From contig NZ_LGEC01000114.1 of NCBI RefSeq assembly GCF_001279585.1, positions 384,420 through 448,419 of the forward strand: a DNA stretch of 64,000 nt, read 5' to 3'. Within the stretch, counting starts at the first letter, position 1; each line of letters starts with the position of its first letter. A program made the translations under genes and the position numbers. Below are positions 49,421 through 57,473 of this stretch, one piece after another. The notes under the pieces were generated by a model. The model was given only the letters and a program-made list of their open reading frames with translations. It made no database searches and was not told the origin of the DNA. This stretch comes from Nocardiopsis sp. NRRL B-16309. GTDB taxonomy: Bacteria > Actinomycetota > Actinomycetes > Streptosporangiales > Streptosporangiaceae.

Positions 49421-50377
49421 ATGCGCGCCATCCAGATCACCGAGTTCGGCGGACCCGAGGTCCTCGTGCCCACCGAACTGCCCGACCCCGAGCCGGGCCC
49501 CGGCCAGATCCTGATCGACGTCGCGCGCGCGGGCATCAACTACGCGGACACCCACCAGGCGGAGAACAGCTACCTGGCTCCCTCGTCCCTGCCCATGGTG
49601 CCGGGCGCCGAGGTCGCGGGCCGCGCGCCCGACGGCCGCCGCGTCGTCGCCCTGACCTCCGGGGGCGGCTACGCCCAGCGCACCGCGGCCGACCCGGCGA
49701 TGTGCTTCGACATCCCCGACGACGTCTCCGACGAGGCCGCGCTGGCCCTGGTCGTCCAGGGCGCCACCGCGTGGGTCCTGCTGCGGCGCACCGCCCGCAT
49801 GGACCCGGGCGAGTCCGTGGTCGTGCACGCCGCGGCCGGCGGCGTGGGCACGCTCGCCGTCCAGCTCGCGAAGGCCTTCGGCGCCGGCCGGGTCATCGCC
49901 GTGGCCAGCAGCGAGGCCAAGCGCAAGTACGCGCTCGACCTGGGCGCCGACGCCGCCGTGGACTCCGCCGCCCCCGACATGACCGCGGCGCTCATCGAGG
50001 CCAACGAGGGCAGGCGCGTCGACATCGTCCTGGACATGGTCGGCGGCCGGGTGACCGACGAGAGCGTGCGCGCCCTGGCCCCGTTCGGCCGCCTGGCCTT
50101 CTACGGGATGGCCTCGCGCGAGGCGCCCAAGCCCGTCCAGCTGCCCAACCTCATGCGCTTCTCCACGACCGTGGGCGGCATGTGGCTCCCGCACGCCTGG
50201 CTGCTGCCGGGTGACGTGGTCGGCCAGGCGATGGGCGAGCTGATGGCGATGGTGAGCGACGGGCGGCTGCGCCCCGTGCTCGGCGAGTGCTACCCGCTGT
50301 CCGAGGCGCGCCGGGCGCACGAGGCACTGCGGGCCCGCGGCACCATCGGCAAGCTCACCCTCGACCCCTCGGCGTAG
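49421..50377 (+). CDS. NADPH:quinone oxidoreductase-like (MDR family)
   Basis: 318 residues from ATG 49421 (GAAGGGG before it). MRAIQITEFGGPEVLVPTEL and GQILIDVARAGINYADTHQA are the N-terminal MDR domain without zinc ligands; VVVHAAAGGVGTLAVQLAKA is the NADPH-binding site; LDMVGG follows. It reduces quinones or enones. The TetR operator in front links it to the acyl-CoA operon at 51859-55625. Confidence 0.9.
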   Translation: MRAIQITEFGGPEVLVPTELPDPEPGPGQILIDVARAGINYADTHQAENSYLAPSSLPMVPGAEVAGRAPDGRRVVALTSGGGYAQRTAADPAMCFDIPDDVSDEAALALVVQGATAWVLLRRTARMDPGESVVVHAAAGGVGTLAVQLAKAFGAGRVIAVASSEAKRKYALDLGADAAVDSAAPDMTAALIEANEGRRVDIVLDMVGGRVTDESVRALAPFGRLAFYGMASREAPKPVQLPNLMRFSTTVGGMWLPHAWLLPGDVVGQAMGELMAMVSDGRLRPVLGECYPLSEARRAHEALRARGTIGKLTLDPSA

Positions 50378-50505
50378 GACGGGCCCGGCCGTCCGTGCGC
50401 CCGCGGCGTCCGTGCGCCCTCGGCGCCCGTGCGCCAGGGGCCACCGCGCTCCACCGGCCGCGCGGGCGCCGCGGACCGCCGGAGCCGGTGCGGCCGGGCG
50501 GCCCG

Positions 50506-51405
50506 TCAGGACCGCTCGGCCGCCACCGCCGCGCGCACGGCCGGGGCGACCTCGGCCGCGAACAGCTCGACCTGCCGTACGGGCTCCTCGGCGGGGCCGA
50601 AGACGAAGGTGTCCATGCCGTGGACCAGCACCAGCTCGGTGAGCTGCTCGACCCACTGCTCGACGGGGCCGTCGAGGAACCCGCGGGAGGCGCCGCCGGT
50701 GATGGTGCCCCACACGTTGTAGGCGCGCCGGATCGACGCCGGGTCGCGCCCGACCCGGGCCGCGCCCGCGTCGATGCGCGCCTGCATGTCGCGCAGCCGG
50801 TCCGGGCCGGCGTATCCGCTGGAGGGGAGCCACCCGTCGGCCATCCGCCCCAGCGCGTCGAGCAGCCGCGGCCCGAGCACGCCCAGCCAGATCCCCATGT
50901 CGTGGACCGGTCTGGGCCCCGGTTTGACCCCCGCGAGCCGGTAGTGCCTGCCCTCGTAGCGCACCGAGCGCGCCTCCGACCACAGCAGGCGCACGACCTC
51001 GACCGCCTCGATCAGGGCGTCGGCGGCCTCCCTCGGGCCGCGCCGCGGCCCGCCCATGGCCACCACCGCCTCCCAGAACGCCCCGGCGCCCAGGCCGAGC
51101 TCGAATCGGCCCCCGGAGAGCACGTCCAGGCTGGCCGCGGACGTGGCGATGACCGCGGGCGGGCGCAGCGGCAGGTTGGCCACGTCGGGGAAGACGCGCA
51201 GCCGCTCGGTGCGCGCCAGGACGGTGGCCATCAGGGTCCACGTGTCCAGGTGCCGGCGCTGGTAGGGATGGTCCTGGAACCCGGCGAACTCCAGCCCGCC
51301 GTGCTCGGCCGCGGCGATCACGCCCCACAGTTCGCGCAGGGACCCGGCGTCGGCGTTCGGGGACGGGAACACCCCGAACTCCACCTCGCGTCCGTAGTCG
51401 GTCAT
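50506..51405 (-). CDS. LLM-class flavin-dependent oxidoreductase
   Basis: 299 residues. EVEFGVFPSPNADAGSLREL begins a luciferase-like TIM barrel; RLRVFPDVANLPLRPPAVIA, LDVLSGGRFELGLGAG and IWLGVLGPRLLDALGRMADG are typical F420- or FMN-dependent family blocks. The substrate is unknown. It lies 15 bases after the GNAT gene, in an operon. It is oriented opposite to the TetR-controlled genes on both sides. Confidence 0.9.
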   Translation of the reverse strand: MTDYGREVEFGVFPSPNADAGSLRELWGVIAAAEHGGLEFAGFQDHPYQRRHLDTWTLMATVLARTERLRVFPDVANLPLRPPAVIATSAASLDVLSGGRFELGLGAGAFWEAVVAMGGPRRGPREAADALIEAVEVVRLLWSEARSVRYEGRHYRLAGVKPGPRPVHDMGIWLGVLGPRLLDALGRMADGWLPSSGYAGPDRLRDMQARIDAGAARVGRDPASIRRAYNVWGTITGGASRGFLDGPVEQWVEQLTELVLVHGMDTFVFGPAEEPVRQVELFAAEVAPAVRAAVAAERS

Positions 51406-51420
51406 CCGGACTCCCCTCCC

Positions 51421-51711
51421 CTACTCGGCCGACCCGTACACGAGGTCGGCGTAGTCGCGGTGTCTCTGGATCCAGCCCTTGACGAACGGGCACAGCGGCA
51501 GCACCTTCAGTCCGCGCGAGCGCACGTCGTCCAGCGCCGCGCGCACCAGGGCGCCGCCCAGCCCCCGGCCCTCGAAGGCGGGATCGACCTCGGTGTGGGT
51601 GAAGGTGACGAGGCCGTCGGTGAGGATGTACTCGGCGAATCCGGCCACCTTCCCGTCCGCCGTGATCTCGTACCGGCGCCGCTCGCGTGCGTCGACGACG
51701 TCGTTGGCCAT
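51421..51711 (-). CDS. Small GNAT-like acetyltransferase (YjdJ type)
   Basis: 96 residues. GKVAGFAEYILTDGLVTFTH then VDPAFEGRGLGGALVRAALD hold the acetyl-CoA loop; LCPFVKGWIQRHRDYADLVY closes the short fold. This is the minimal GCN5-related N-acetyltransferase family (YjdJ, human NATD1-like), acceptor unknown. ATG 51711 was chosen by domain start. It leads the two-gene operon with the LLM enzyme. Confidence 0.9.
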   Translation of the reverse strand: MANDVVDARERRRYEITADGKVAGFAEYILTDGLVTFTHTEVDPAFEGRGLGGALVRAALDDVRSRGLKVLPLCPFVKGWIQRHRDYADLVYGSAE

Positions 51712-51790
51712 GGGGTCTCCCACTGTCGGTCTCGGTCGCGGGCGTCCGTCCCGCACCGCCATTCTCGCCCCCTGACCGGGACCCGCCCCC

Positions 51791-51847
51791 TTGCGGCACG
51801 CACCCGCCGAGACATAGAGTCTTCCCTGCATACCGACCAGTCGGTCT
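51791..51847 (+). promoter_or_regulatory. Promoter and TetR operator site 2 of the SDR-kinase-dehydrogenase operon
   Basis: TTGCGG (51791-51796), an 18-base spacer and TAGAGT (51815-51820) form the promoter. ATACCGACCAGTCGGTCT (51830-51847) matches the ideal operator at 16 of 18 positions and covers the expected transcription start, ending just before the AAGGAG ribosome site. Repression by the TetR at 55685-56299 is the likely control. Confidence 0.78.
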
Positions 51848-51858
51848 AAGGAGAACGT

Positions 51859-52614
51859 ATGACTTCCCGGTTCGGCGGCCGTACCGCCATCGTCACCGGA
51901 GCGAGCCGGGGCATCGGCCTGGCCATCGCCCGGCGACTCGTCGACGAGGGCGCCCGCGTCTGCGTCACCGCGCGCAAGCCCGAGCCCCTGGCGGAGGCCG
52001 TGAAGGCCCTCGGCGGACCCGAGCACGCGATCGGCGTGGCGGGCGGCGCCGACAAGCCCGATCACCAGGACGAGGCGATCGCCGCGACCCTGGAGGCCTT
52101 CGGCAGCGTCGACCTCCTGGTGAACAACACGGGCATCAACCCCGTCTACGGCCGCATGGTCGACCTCGACCTGTCCGCGGCCCGCAAGATGGTGGAGGTC
52201 AACGCGCTCTCCGCGATCGGGTGGGTCCAGCGGGCGCACAAGGCCTGGATGGCCGAGCACGGCGGCGCCATCGTCAACGTGTCGTCGGTCGCCGGGACCA
52301 AGCCCGCCCCCGGCATCGGCTTCTACGGCGCCACCAAGGCGATGCTGAGCCACATCACCACCGAGCTCGCCCTCGAACTCGCGCCCGGCGTGCGCGTCAA
52401 CGGGGTCGCCCCCGCCGTGGTCAAGACCAAGTTCGCCACCGCCCTGTACGAGGGCCGGGAGGAGCAGGTCGCGGCCGGCTACCCCCTGGGCCGCCTCGGC
52501 GTCCCCGAGGACGTCGCCGGCGCCGTCGCCTTCCTGCTCTCCGAGGACGCCGCCTGGGTCACCGGCCGCACCCTGGTCCTGGACGGCGGCACCACTCTCA
52601 CCGGAGGCGTGTGA
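51859..52614 (+). CDS. Short-chain dehydrogenase/reductase, FabG-like
   Basis: 251 residues. TAIVTGASRGIGLAIARRLV binds NAD(P); NNTGIN; catalytic Ser in NVSSVAGTKPAPGIGFYGAT with Tyr and Lys (YxxxK); C-terminal VTGRTLVLDGGTTLTGG is typical. It oxidises or reduces a hydroxy- or keto-acyl group. AAGGAG lies before the ATG. First gene of a four-gene operon behind TetR operator site 2. Confidence 0.93.
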   Translation: MTSRFGGRTAIVTGASRGIGLAIARRLVDEGARVCVTARKPEPLAEAVKALGGPEHAIGVAGGADKPDHQDEAIAATLEAFGSVDLLVNNTGINPVYGRMVDLDLSAARKMVEVNALSAIGWVQRAHKAWMAEHGGAIVNVSSVAGTKPAPGIGFYGATKAMLSHITTELALELAPGVRVNGVAPAVVKTKFATALYEGREEQVAAGYPLGRLGVPEDVAGAVAFLLSEDAAWVTGRTLVLDGGTTLTGGV

Positions 52615-52615
52615 C

Positions 52616-53398
52616 ATGGACCTGAACAACACCGGAGCCGTCATCACCGGGGCCGGCAACGGCATCGGCGCCGCGCTCGCCCGCCGGCTGGCCGGTGAGG
52701 GCGCCCGCGTCGTCGTCAACGACCTGGACGTGGGCGCGGCCGAGGCCGTGGCCGCCGAGATCGGCGGGATCGCCGTGCCGGGCGACGCCGCGAGCGAGGA
52801 CGGCGTCACCGCACTGATCGCCGAGGCCGGCGCCCACCTGGGCGCGATCGACCTGTACGTGGCCAACGCCGGGGTCGGCACCGGCGGTTTCCAGGACGCT
52901 CCCGAGAGCGACTGGGACCTGTCCTGGCAGGTCAACGTCATGGGCCACGTGCGCGCCGCCCGCGAGCTGGTGCCCGGCTGGCTGGAGCGCGGCCACGGCC
53001 GGTTCGTCTCGACCGTCTCGGCCGCGGGCCTGCTCACCATGCTCGCCAGCGCGCCGTACTCGGTGACCAAGCACGCCGCCCTGGCCTTCGGCGAGTGGCT
53101 GTCGGCCACCTACGGCGACCGCGGGATCACCGTCCAGTGCGTGTGCCCGCTGGGCGTGCGCACGAACATGCTGGACTCCTCCGGCGAGGTCGGCAAGGCG
53201 CTGATGGACGCGAGCGCCATCACCCCCGAGGAGGTCGCGGACGCTGTCATGGCGGGCCTGGCCGACGAGCGCTTCCTCATCCTGCCGCACCCCGAGGTCG
53301 CCGACTACTACGCGGCCCGGGCCGCCGACACCGACCGCTGGCTGTCGGGCATGCGGCGCCTGCGGTCCAAGGTGTTCGCCGAGGAGGGCAACGAATGA
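52616..53398 (+). CDS. Short-chain dehydrogenase/reductase
   Basis: 260 residues. GAVITGAGNGIGAALARRLA (cofactor site), VANAGVGTGG, Ser in TVSAAGLLTMLASAPYSVTK with Tyr and Lys. Only one base separates it from the first SDR. The C-terminus (PEEVADAVMAGLADERFLIL) is like SDRs acting on longer acyl or steroid-like compounds, but this is a weak clue. Confidence 0.92.
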   Translation: MDLNNTGAVITGAGNGIGAALARRLAGEGARVVVNDLDVGAAEAVAAEIGGIAVPGDAASEDGVTALIAEAGAHLGAIDLYVANAGVGTGGFQDAPESDWDLSWQVNVMGHVRAARELVPGWLERGHGRFVSTVSAAGLLTMLASAPYSVTKHAALAFGEWLSATYGDRGITVQCVCPLGVRTNMLDSSGEVGKALMDASAITPEEVADAVMAGLADERFLILPHPEVADYYAARAADTDRWLSGMRRLRSKVFAEEGNE

Positions 53399-54414
53399 GC
53401 GGTGACCTGCCCGGCCTGGACCTGGACCGGCTGCGCACCCATCTCGAAGGGGCCGTCCCCGGCCTGGTCTCGGGCCCGCTGAGCGGCGAGGTCGTGGCGG
53501 GGGGCAAGTCCAACCTGACCTACACCGTCACCGACGGGACCGGCCGGTGGGTGGTGCGCCGCCCGCCGCTGGGCCACGTCCTGGCGACGGCGCACGACAT
53601 GCCGCGCGAGTACCGCGTGATGACGGCGCTGCGCGACACCCCCGTCCCCGTGCCGCGGACCTACACCCTGTGCGAGGACACCGAGGTGCTCGGCGCTCCC
53701 TTCTACGTGATGGAGCACGTCCCGGGCACGCCCTTCCGCACGAGCGCGGAGATCGCGCCGCTGGGCGCCGCGGGCGTCCGGTCGGTGGCCGAGGAGCTGG
53801 TCGCCACCCTGGGCGCCCTGCACGAGGTGGTGCCCGAGGAGGTCGGACTGGGCGACTTCGGCCGCCCCGCGGGCTTCCTCGAACGCCAGGTGCGGCGCTG
53901 GGGCAAGCAGCTGGCGGCCTCGCGCAGCCGCGACATCCCCGGGATCGACGAGCTGCACGAGCGCCTCGCGCGGACGCTGCCGGAGCAGTCGGCCCCCGGG
54001 ATCGTGCACGGCGACTACCGGCTGGACAACGTGCTGGTCAGCCCCGAGGGCAAGCTCAACGCGGTCCTGGACTGGGAGATGGCCACGCTGGGCGACCCGC
54101 TGGTCGATCTCGGCCTGATGCTGGTCTACCGCGACCAGCCCACGGACGTCGGCGGGGCCTCGGCACCCGCCACCTCGGCGGAGGGATTCCCCTCCTCCGC
54201 CGAACTGGTGGAGCTCTACACCGCCGCGACCGGGCGCGACGTCTCCCGGCTCGGCTGGTACGTGGCCTTCGGCTGCTTCAAGCTGGCCGTGATCGCCGAG
54301 GGCATCCACCTGCGCCACAGCAAGGGGCTCACGGTAGGGGCGGGTTTCGACCGGATCGGCGAGATGGTCGCCCCCCTGGTCCGACGCGCCCACGCCACTC
54401 TCAAGGAGGACTGA
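53395..54414 (+). CDS. APH-fold phosphotransferase (ACAD10/11 kinase-like)
   Basis: 339 residues. GGKSNLTYTVTDGTGRWVVR and RPPLGHVLATAHDMPREYRV are the N-lobe of the aminoglycoside-phosphotransferase-like family next to acyl-CoA dehydrogenases; GIVHGDYRLDNVLVSPEG is the catalytic loop and NAVLDWEMATLGDPLVDLGL the metal site. In human ACAD10/11 and bacterial LvaA such kinases act on 4-hydroxyacyl-CoA. It overlaps both neighbours (ATGA and TGATG), so it is made with the dehydrogenase. Confidence 0.9.
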   Translation: MSGDLPGLDLDRLRTHLEGAVPGLVSGPLSGEVVAGGKSNLTYTVTDGTGRWVVRRPPLGHVLATAHDMPREYRVMTALRDTPVPVPRTYTLCEDTEVLGAPFYVMEHVPGTPFRTSAEIAPLGAAGVRSVAEELVATLGALHEVVPEEVGLGDFGRPAGFLERQVRRWGKQLAASRSRDIPGIDELHERLARTLPEQSAPGIVHGDYRLDNVLVSPEGKLNAVLDWEMATLGDPLVDLGLMLVYRDQPTDVGGASAPATSAEGFPSSAELVELYTAATGRDVSRLGWYVAFGCFKLAVIAEGIHLRHSKGLTVGAGFDRIGEMVAPLVRRAHATLKED

Positions 54415-55625
54415 TGGACTTCGCCTACGACAAGGAGACCGAGGAGCTGCGCGAGAAGCTCCTCGGTTTCATGGACGAGCACGTCTACCCGGCCGAAGCG
54501 GTCCTGGAACAGCAGCGCGCCGAGCTCCCCGACCCCTGGGCCACGGCGCCGATCGTCTTCGAGCTGCAGGCCAAGGCGCGCGAGCTGGGCCTGTGGAACC
54601 TGTTCCTGGCCGGCCACCCCGAGCACGGGGGCCTGCCCAACCTCCGCTACGCCCCCCTGGCCGAGATCACCGGGCGCAGCCCGCGCCTGGCCCCCATCGC
54701 GCTCAACTGCGCCGCGCCCGACACCGGGAACATGGAGGTGCTGACGATGTTCGGCACCCCCGAGCAGAAGAAGCGGTGGCTGGACCCGCTGCTGGACGCG
54801 AGCATCCGCTCCGCGTTCGCGATGACCGAGCCGGCCGTGGCCTCCTCCGACGCCACCAACATCGGCACCACGATCGTCCGCGACGGCGACTCCTACGTCG
54901 TCAACGGGCGCAAGTGGTTCATCACGGGCGCGCTCAACCCCGCGTGCGAGATCCTCATCGTCATGGGCAAGACCGACCCGGACGCCGAGCGCCACCGCCA
55001 GCAGAGCATGGTGCTGGTCCCGCGCGACACCCCGGGCGTGCGGGTCGAGCGCGGCATGATGGTGTACGGCTACGACGACAGCGACCACGGCGGGCACGCC
55101 GAGGTCGTCTTCGACAACGTGCGGGTGCCGGCGGAGAACCTCATCGGCGGCGAGGGCGAGGGCTTCGCGATCGCCCAGGCGCGGCTGGGGCCGGGGCGCA
55201 TCCACCACTGCATGCGCGCGATCGGCATGGCCGAGCGGGCCCTGGAGCTCACCTGCCGCCGGGTCCTGGACCGGGTGGCGTTCGGCCGTCCGCTGGCCGA
55301 CCAGGGCGTGGTGCGGGAGTGGATCGCCGAGGCGCGCGTGCGCATCGAACAGGTGCGCCTGCTGGTGCTCAAGACGGCCTACCTGATGGACACGGTCGGC
55401 AACAAGGGCGCGCACACCGAGATCCAGGCGATCAAGATCGCCACGCCGCGTGCGGTGGAGTGGATCCTGGACAAGGCGATCCAGGCCCACGGCGCGGCCG
55501 GGGTGAGCCAGGACGTGCCGCTGGCCGCCTGGAGCGCGGCCGTGCGGACGCTGCGCCTGGCGGACGGGCCGGACGAGGTGCACCTGCGCTCGCTGGCCCG
55601 CGCCGAGCTGCGCAAGTACGCCTGA
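54414..55625 (+). CDS. Acyl-CoA dehydrogenase
   Basis: 403 residues. FAYDKETEELREKLLGFMDE is the N-terminal helix bundle; AFAMTEPAVASSDATNIGTT and WFITGALNPACEILIVMGKT form the flavin and substrate region; RAIGMAERALELTCRRVLDR, FGRPLADQGVVREWIAEARV and AHGAAGVSQDVPLAAWSAAV are in the C-terminal domain. This ACAD11-like group pairs with APH-fold kinases. It ends the operon and shares a terminator with the TetR gene. Confidence 0.94.
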   Translation: MDFAYDKETEELREKLLGFMDEHVYPAEAVLEQQRAELPDPWATAPIVFELQAKARELGLWNLFLAGHPEHGGLPNLRYAPLAEITGRSPRLAPIALNCAAPDTGNMEVLTMFGTPEQKKRWLDPLLDASIRSAFAMTEPAVASSDATNIGTTIVRDGDSYVVNGRKWFITGALNPACEILIVMGKTDPDAERHRQQSMVLVPRDTPGVRVERGMMVYGYDDSDHGGHAEVVFDNVRVPAENLIGGEGEGFAIAQARLGPGRIHHCMRAIGMAERALELTCRRVLDRVAFGRPLADQGVVREWIAEARVRIEQVRLLVLKTAYLMDTVGNKGAHTEIQAIKIATPRAVEWILDKAIQAHGAAGVSQDVPLAAWSAAVRTLRLADGPDEVHLRSLARAELRKYA

Positions 55626-55636
55626 TCCCGGTGTGC

Positions 55637-55681
55637 GGGCGGGGCCGGGGAGCGCTTTGGCGGCGCTCCCCGGCCCCGCCC
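55637..55681. terminator. Bidirectional terminator, 19-base perfect stem
   Basis: GGGCGGGGCCGGGGAGCGC (55637-55655) pairs perfectly with 55663-55681 across a seven-base loop. It lies between the convergent acyl-CoA dehydrogenase and TetR genes. Confidence 0.88.
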
Positions 55682-55684
55682 GTG

Positions 55685-56299
55685 TCAGGAGCGCGGCCGC
55701 AGGCTCGTCAGGAGCAGCTCGGAGAAGTGGCGGGCCACGTCCTCCCCGGTGAGCGGGCCGTCCTTGCGGTACCAGGTGCCCAGGTGGTGCACCGAGCCGA
55801 AGAAGTAGTCCACGACCAGGTCGGCGGGCACGTCGTCGCGGAAGACGCCCTCGCTCTGGCCCTGCTGGACGAGGTCGCGGAAGAGCTCGTGGTAGCGGCG
55901 CCGCTCGGCGCGCACCGTCTTGCGCTTGGTCTCGCCCAGCTGGTGCATGGAGCGGAAGAAGATGACGGTGTCGTCCAGGTTGGCGACGCTGGTGACGATG
56001 ACGTCGGCGGCCGCGGCGCGCAGGCGGTCGGCGACGGGCTCCTCACGTGCGGCGATCTGCTGCAGGTGCTCGGTCTGCATGCGCAGGACCCGGGCGTAGA
56101 CCTCGTACAGCAGGTCGTCCTTGGATCCGAAGTAGTGGTACATCGCGCCCTTGGTCACCCCGGCCGCGACCACGATCTCCTGGACCGACGTGCTCTCGAA
56201 GCCTCGCTCGGCGAACAGCCGGGTGGCCGCACCGAGCAGGCGTTCGGGAACCGACCCCCCGTCCGTCCCGTTCCCCGCCGTTCGCTGTCCTCGCGCCAT
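55685..56299 (-). CDS. TetR-family regulator of the acyl-CoA genes
   Basis: 204 residues from ATG 56299 (GAGGA before it). Helix-turn-helix: RLLGAATRLFAERGFESTSV, then IVVAAGVTKGAMYHYFGSKD. The C-terminal half is helical and ligand binding, with FFRSMHQLGETKRKTVRAER. The palindrome at 56359-56376 lies 60 bases upstream, and matching ones precede the oxidoreductase gene and the SDR operon, so it probably represses all three and itself. The ligand may be an acyl-CoA. Confidence 0.9.
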   Translation of the reverse strand: MARGQRTAGNGTDGGSVPERLLGAATRLFAERGFESTSVQEIVVAAGVTKGAMYHYFGSKDDLLYEVYARVLRMQTEHLQQIAAREEPVADRLRAAAADVIVTSVANLDDTVIFFRSMHQLGETKRKTVRAERRRYHELFRDLVQQGQSEGVFRDDVPADLVVDYFFGSVHHLGTWYRKDGPLTGEDVARHFSELLLTSLRPRS

Positions 56300-56358
56300 G
56301 CCCGTCCTCGCTTCGTACCCCGACGCGCCCCCGCCGGGGGCTTGGTCATCGGGACAGC

Positions 56359-56376
56359 ATACCGACCGGCTGGTAC
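56359..56376. promoter_or_regulatory. TetR operator, site 3 (autoregulation)
   Basis: ATACCGACCGGCTGGTAC matches the ideal ATACCGACCGGTCGGTAT at 15 of 18 positions. It lies upstream of the TetR gene. Confidence 0.72.
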
Positions 56377-56461
56377 CCCAGGGAGGGATACGGACCAGGC
56401 CGCCGCGTGACTCCGCGCTCATCGGCCGGGGCGGTGGAGGGATGCTCGCGCCCGCGCGGGC

Positions 56462-56917
56462 TCACGCGGGGCCGCCGGGCTCACGCGGGGCCGCCGCCAG
56501 CAGCGTCTCACGGGCGCGGGCGTACTTGGCGCGCAGGCGCTCGGCCTGGGCCGCGGGCAGGGCCGCCAGGCGCTCCTCGTCGGCGTTGTGCGCGTTGTCG
56601 GCGAGCTTGACCAGCCGGCCGAGCGGATCGGCCGCGGCCCGGCGGACGAGGTCGTCGTAGGACTCCCCCGGGCGGCGCGTGACCGCTTCGACCGCCGCGA
56701 CCACCGCCTCGGGGCAGCCCCGCGCCCGCAGGTCACCGGCGGTGAGCCGGGTGTCCTCCAGCACGTCGTGCAGGACGCCGGCCATCTGGGCGAGCTCGCC
56801 GTGCCCGGCCAGCCGGTCGCGCACGGCCAGGACGTGTTCGGCGTAGGGGCGCCCGGCCTTGTCGGCCTGGCCCTCGTGCGCCCGCTCGGCCAGTGCGGTG
56901 GCCTCGTCCAGTGTCAT
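56462..56917 (-). CDS. HD-domain hydrolase, RelA/SpoT-HD-like
   Basis: 151 residues. ALAERAHEGQADKAGRPYAE and MAGVLHDVLEDTRLTAGDLR carry the H...HD metal ligands of the SpoT/MESH1-type HD domain; VKLADNAHNAD holds the final Asp. MESH1-like proteins cleave (p)ppGpp or NADPH phosphate; which applies here is unknown. GTG 56923 would add two residues. Monocistronic. Confidence 0.85.
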   Translation of the reverse strand: MTLDEATALAERAHEGQADKAGRPYAEHVLAVRDRLAGHGELAQMAGVLHDVLEDTRLTAGDLRARGCPEAVVAAVEAVTRRPGESYDDLVRRAAADPLGRLVKLADNAHNADEERLAALPAAQAERLRAKYARARETLLAAAPREPGGPA

Positions 56918-56983
56918 CGCCACGCGGACCCCTTCCCGTCGATTCTCCCAGTGTGGCGCCCCGCGCGGGCTCCGCGCTCCCCG

Positions 56984-57397
56984 TCACCGGACATAGGCGT
57001 CGGCGTACTCGGCGGAGGGGGGAACGGGGGTGATGACGTCGATCAGCACGCCGTCCGGGTCGGCGACGATGAAGTGGCGCTGGCCGAAGTCCTCGCTGCG
57101 CAGCTCCAGTTCGGGGCGAAGGCCCTCACCGACGACGAGCCGCTCCCACTCGGCGTCCACGTCCTCCACCTCGACGTTGAGCAGGAGGCCGCGGACGGGG
57201 TGGCGGTAGGCGGCCGGGAGCGTGGGGTGGGTGTGGTCGAGCAGGGCCAGTTCCAGGTCGGGCGGGCCGGGTCGGCGCAGGCTCACGTACCAGTCGGCGG
57301 CGAAGGTCTCCTCGAAGCCGAACAGGCGGGTGTAGAACTCGCGCGACTCCGCCAGGCGGGCCGTGCACAGGACGGGATAGAAGCCGGTCGGCGTCAT
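56984..57397 (-). CDS. VOC-family (glyoxalase/bleomycin-resistance-like) protein
   Basis: 137 residues. FYPVLCTARLAESREFYTRL is the first beta-alpha-beta unit; GLLLNVEVEDVDAEWERLV and GQRHFIVADPDGVLIDVITP the second. Conserved metal His and Glu are not clear, as in binding-type members. It is divergent from a TetR gene with two palindromes between, so the TetR controls it. Confidence 0.88.
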   Translation of the reverse strand: MTPTGFYPVLCTARLAESREFYTRLFGFEETFAADWYVSLRRPGPPDLELALLDHTHPTLPAAYRHPVRGLLLNVEVEDVDAEWERLVVGEGLRPELELRSEDFGQRHFIVADPDGVLIDVITPVPPSAEYADAYVR

Positions 57398-57407
57398 GGG
57401 TGGACCC

Positions 57408-57461
57408 TTTCACATACTGTCGGTATGTGAAAGTACGCTAGTGACGTACCGCCGGTATGTC
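57408..57461. promoter_or_regulatory. Double TetR operator between VOC and TetR genes
   Basis: TTTCACATAC and GTATGTGAAA form a perfect 10-base inverted repeat (57408-57432). GACGTACCgccGGTATGTC (57443-57461) is a second, with one mismatch. Both lie in the divergent promoter region. The shared half-site is GTATGT. Confidence 0.8.
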
Positions 57462-57473
57462 AATGGAGGACCG

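Noticed and set aside
49205..53109. Long minus-strand frames across the oxidoreductase and SDR genes
   Set aside because: They are shadows; only the LLM and GNAT genes on that strand show family motifs.
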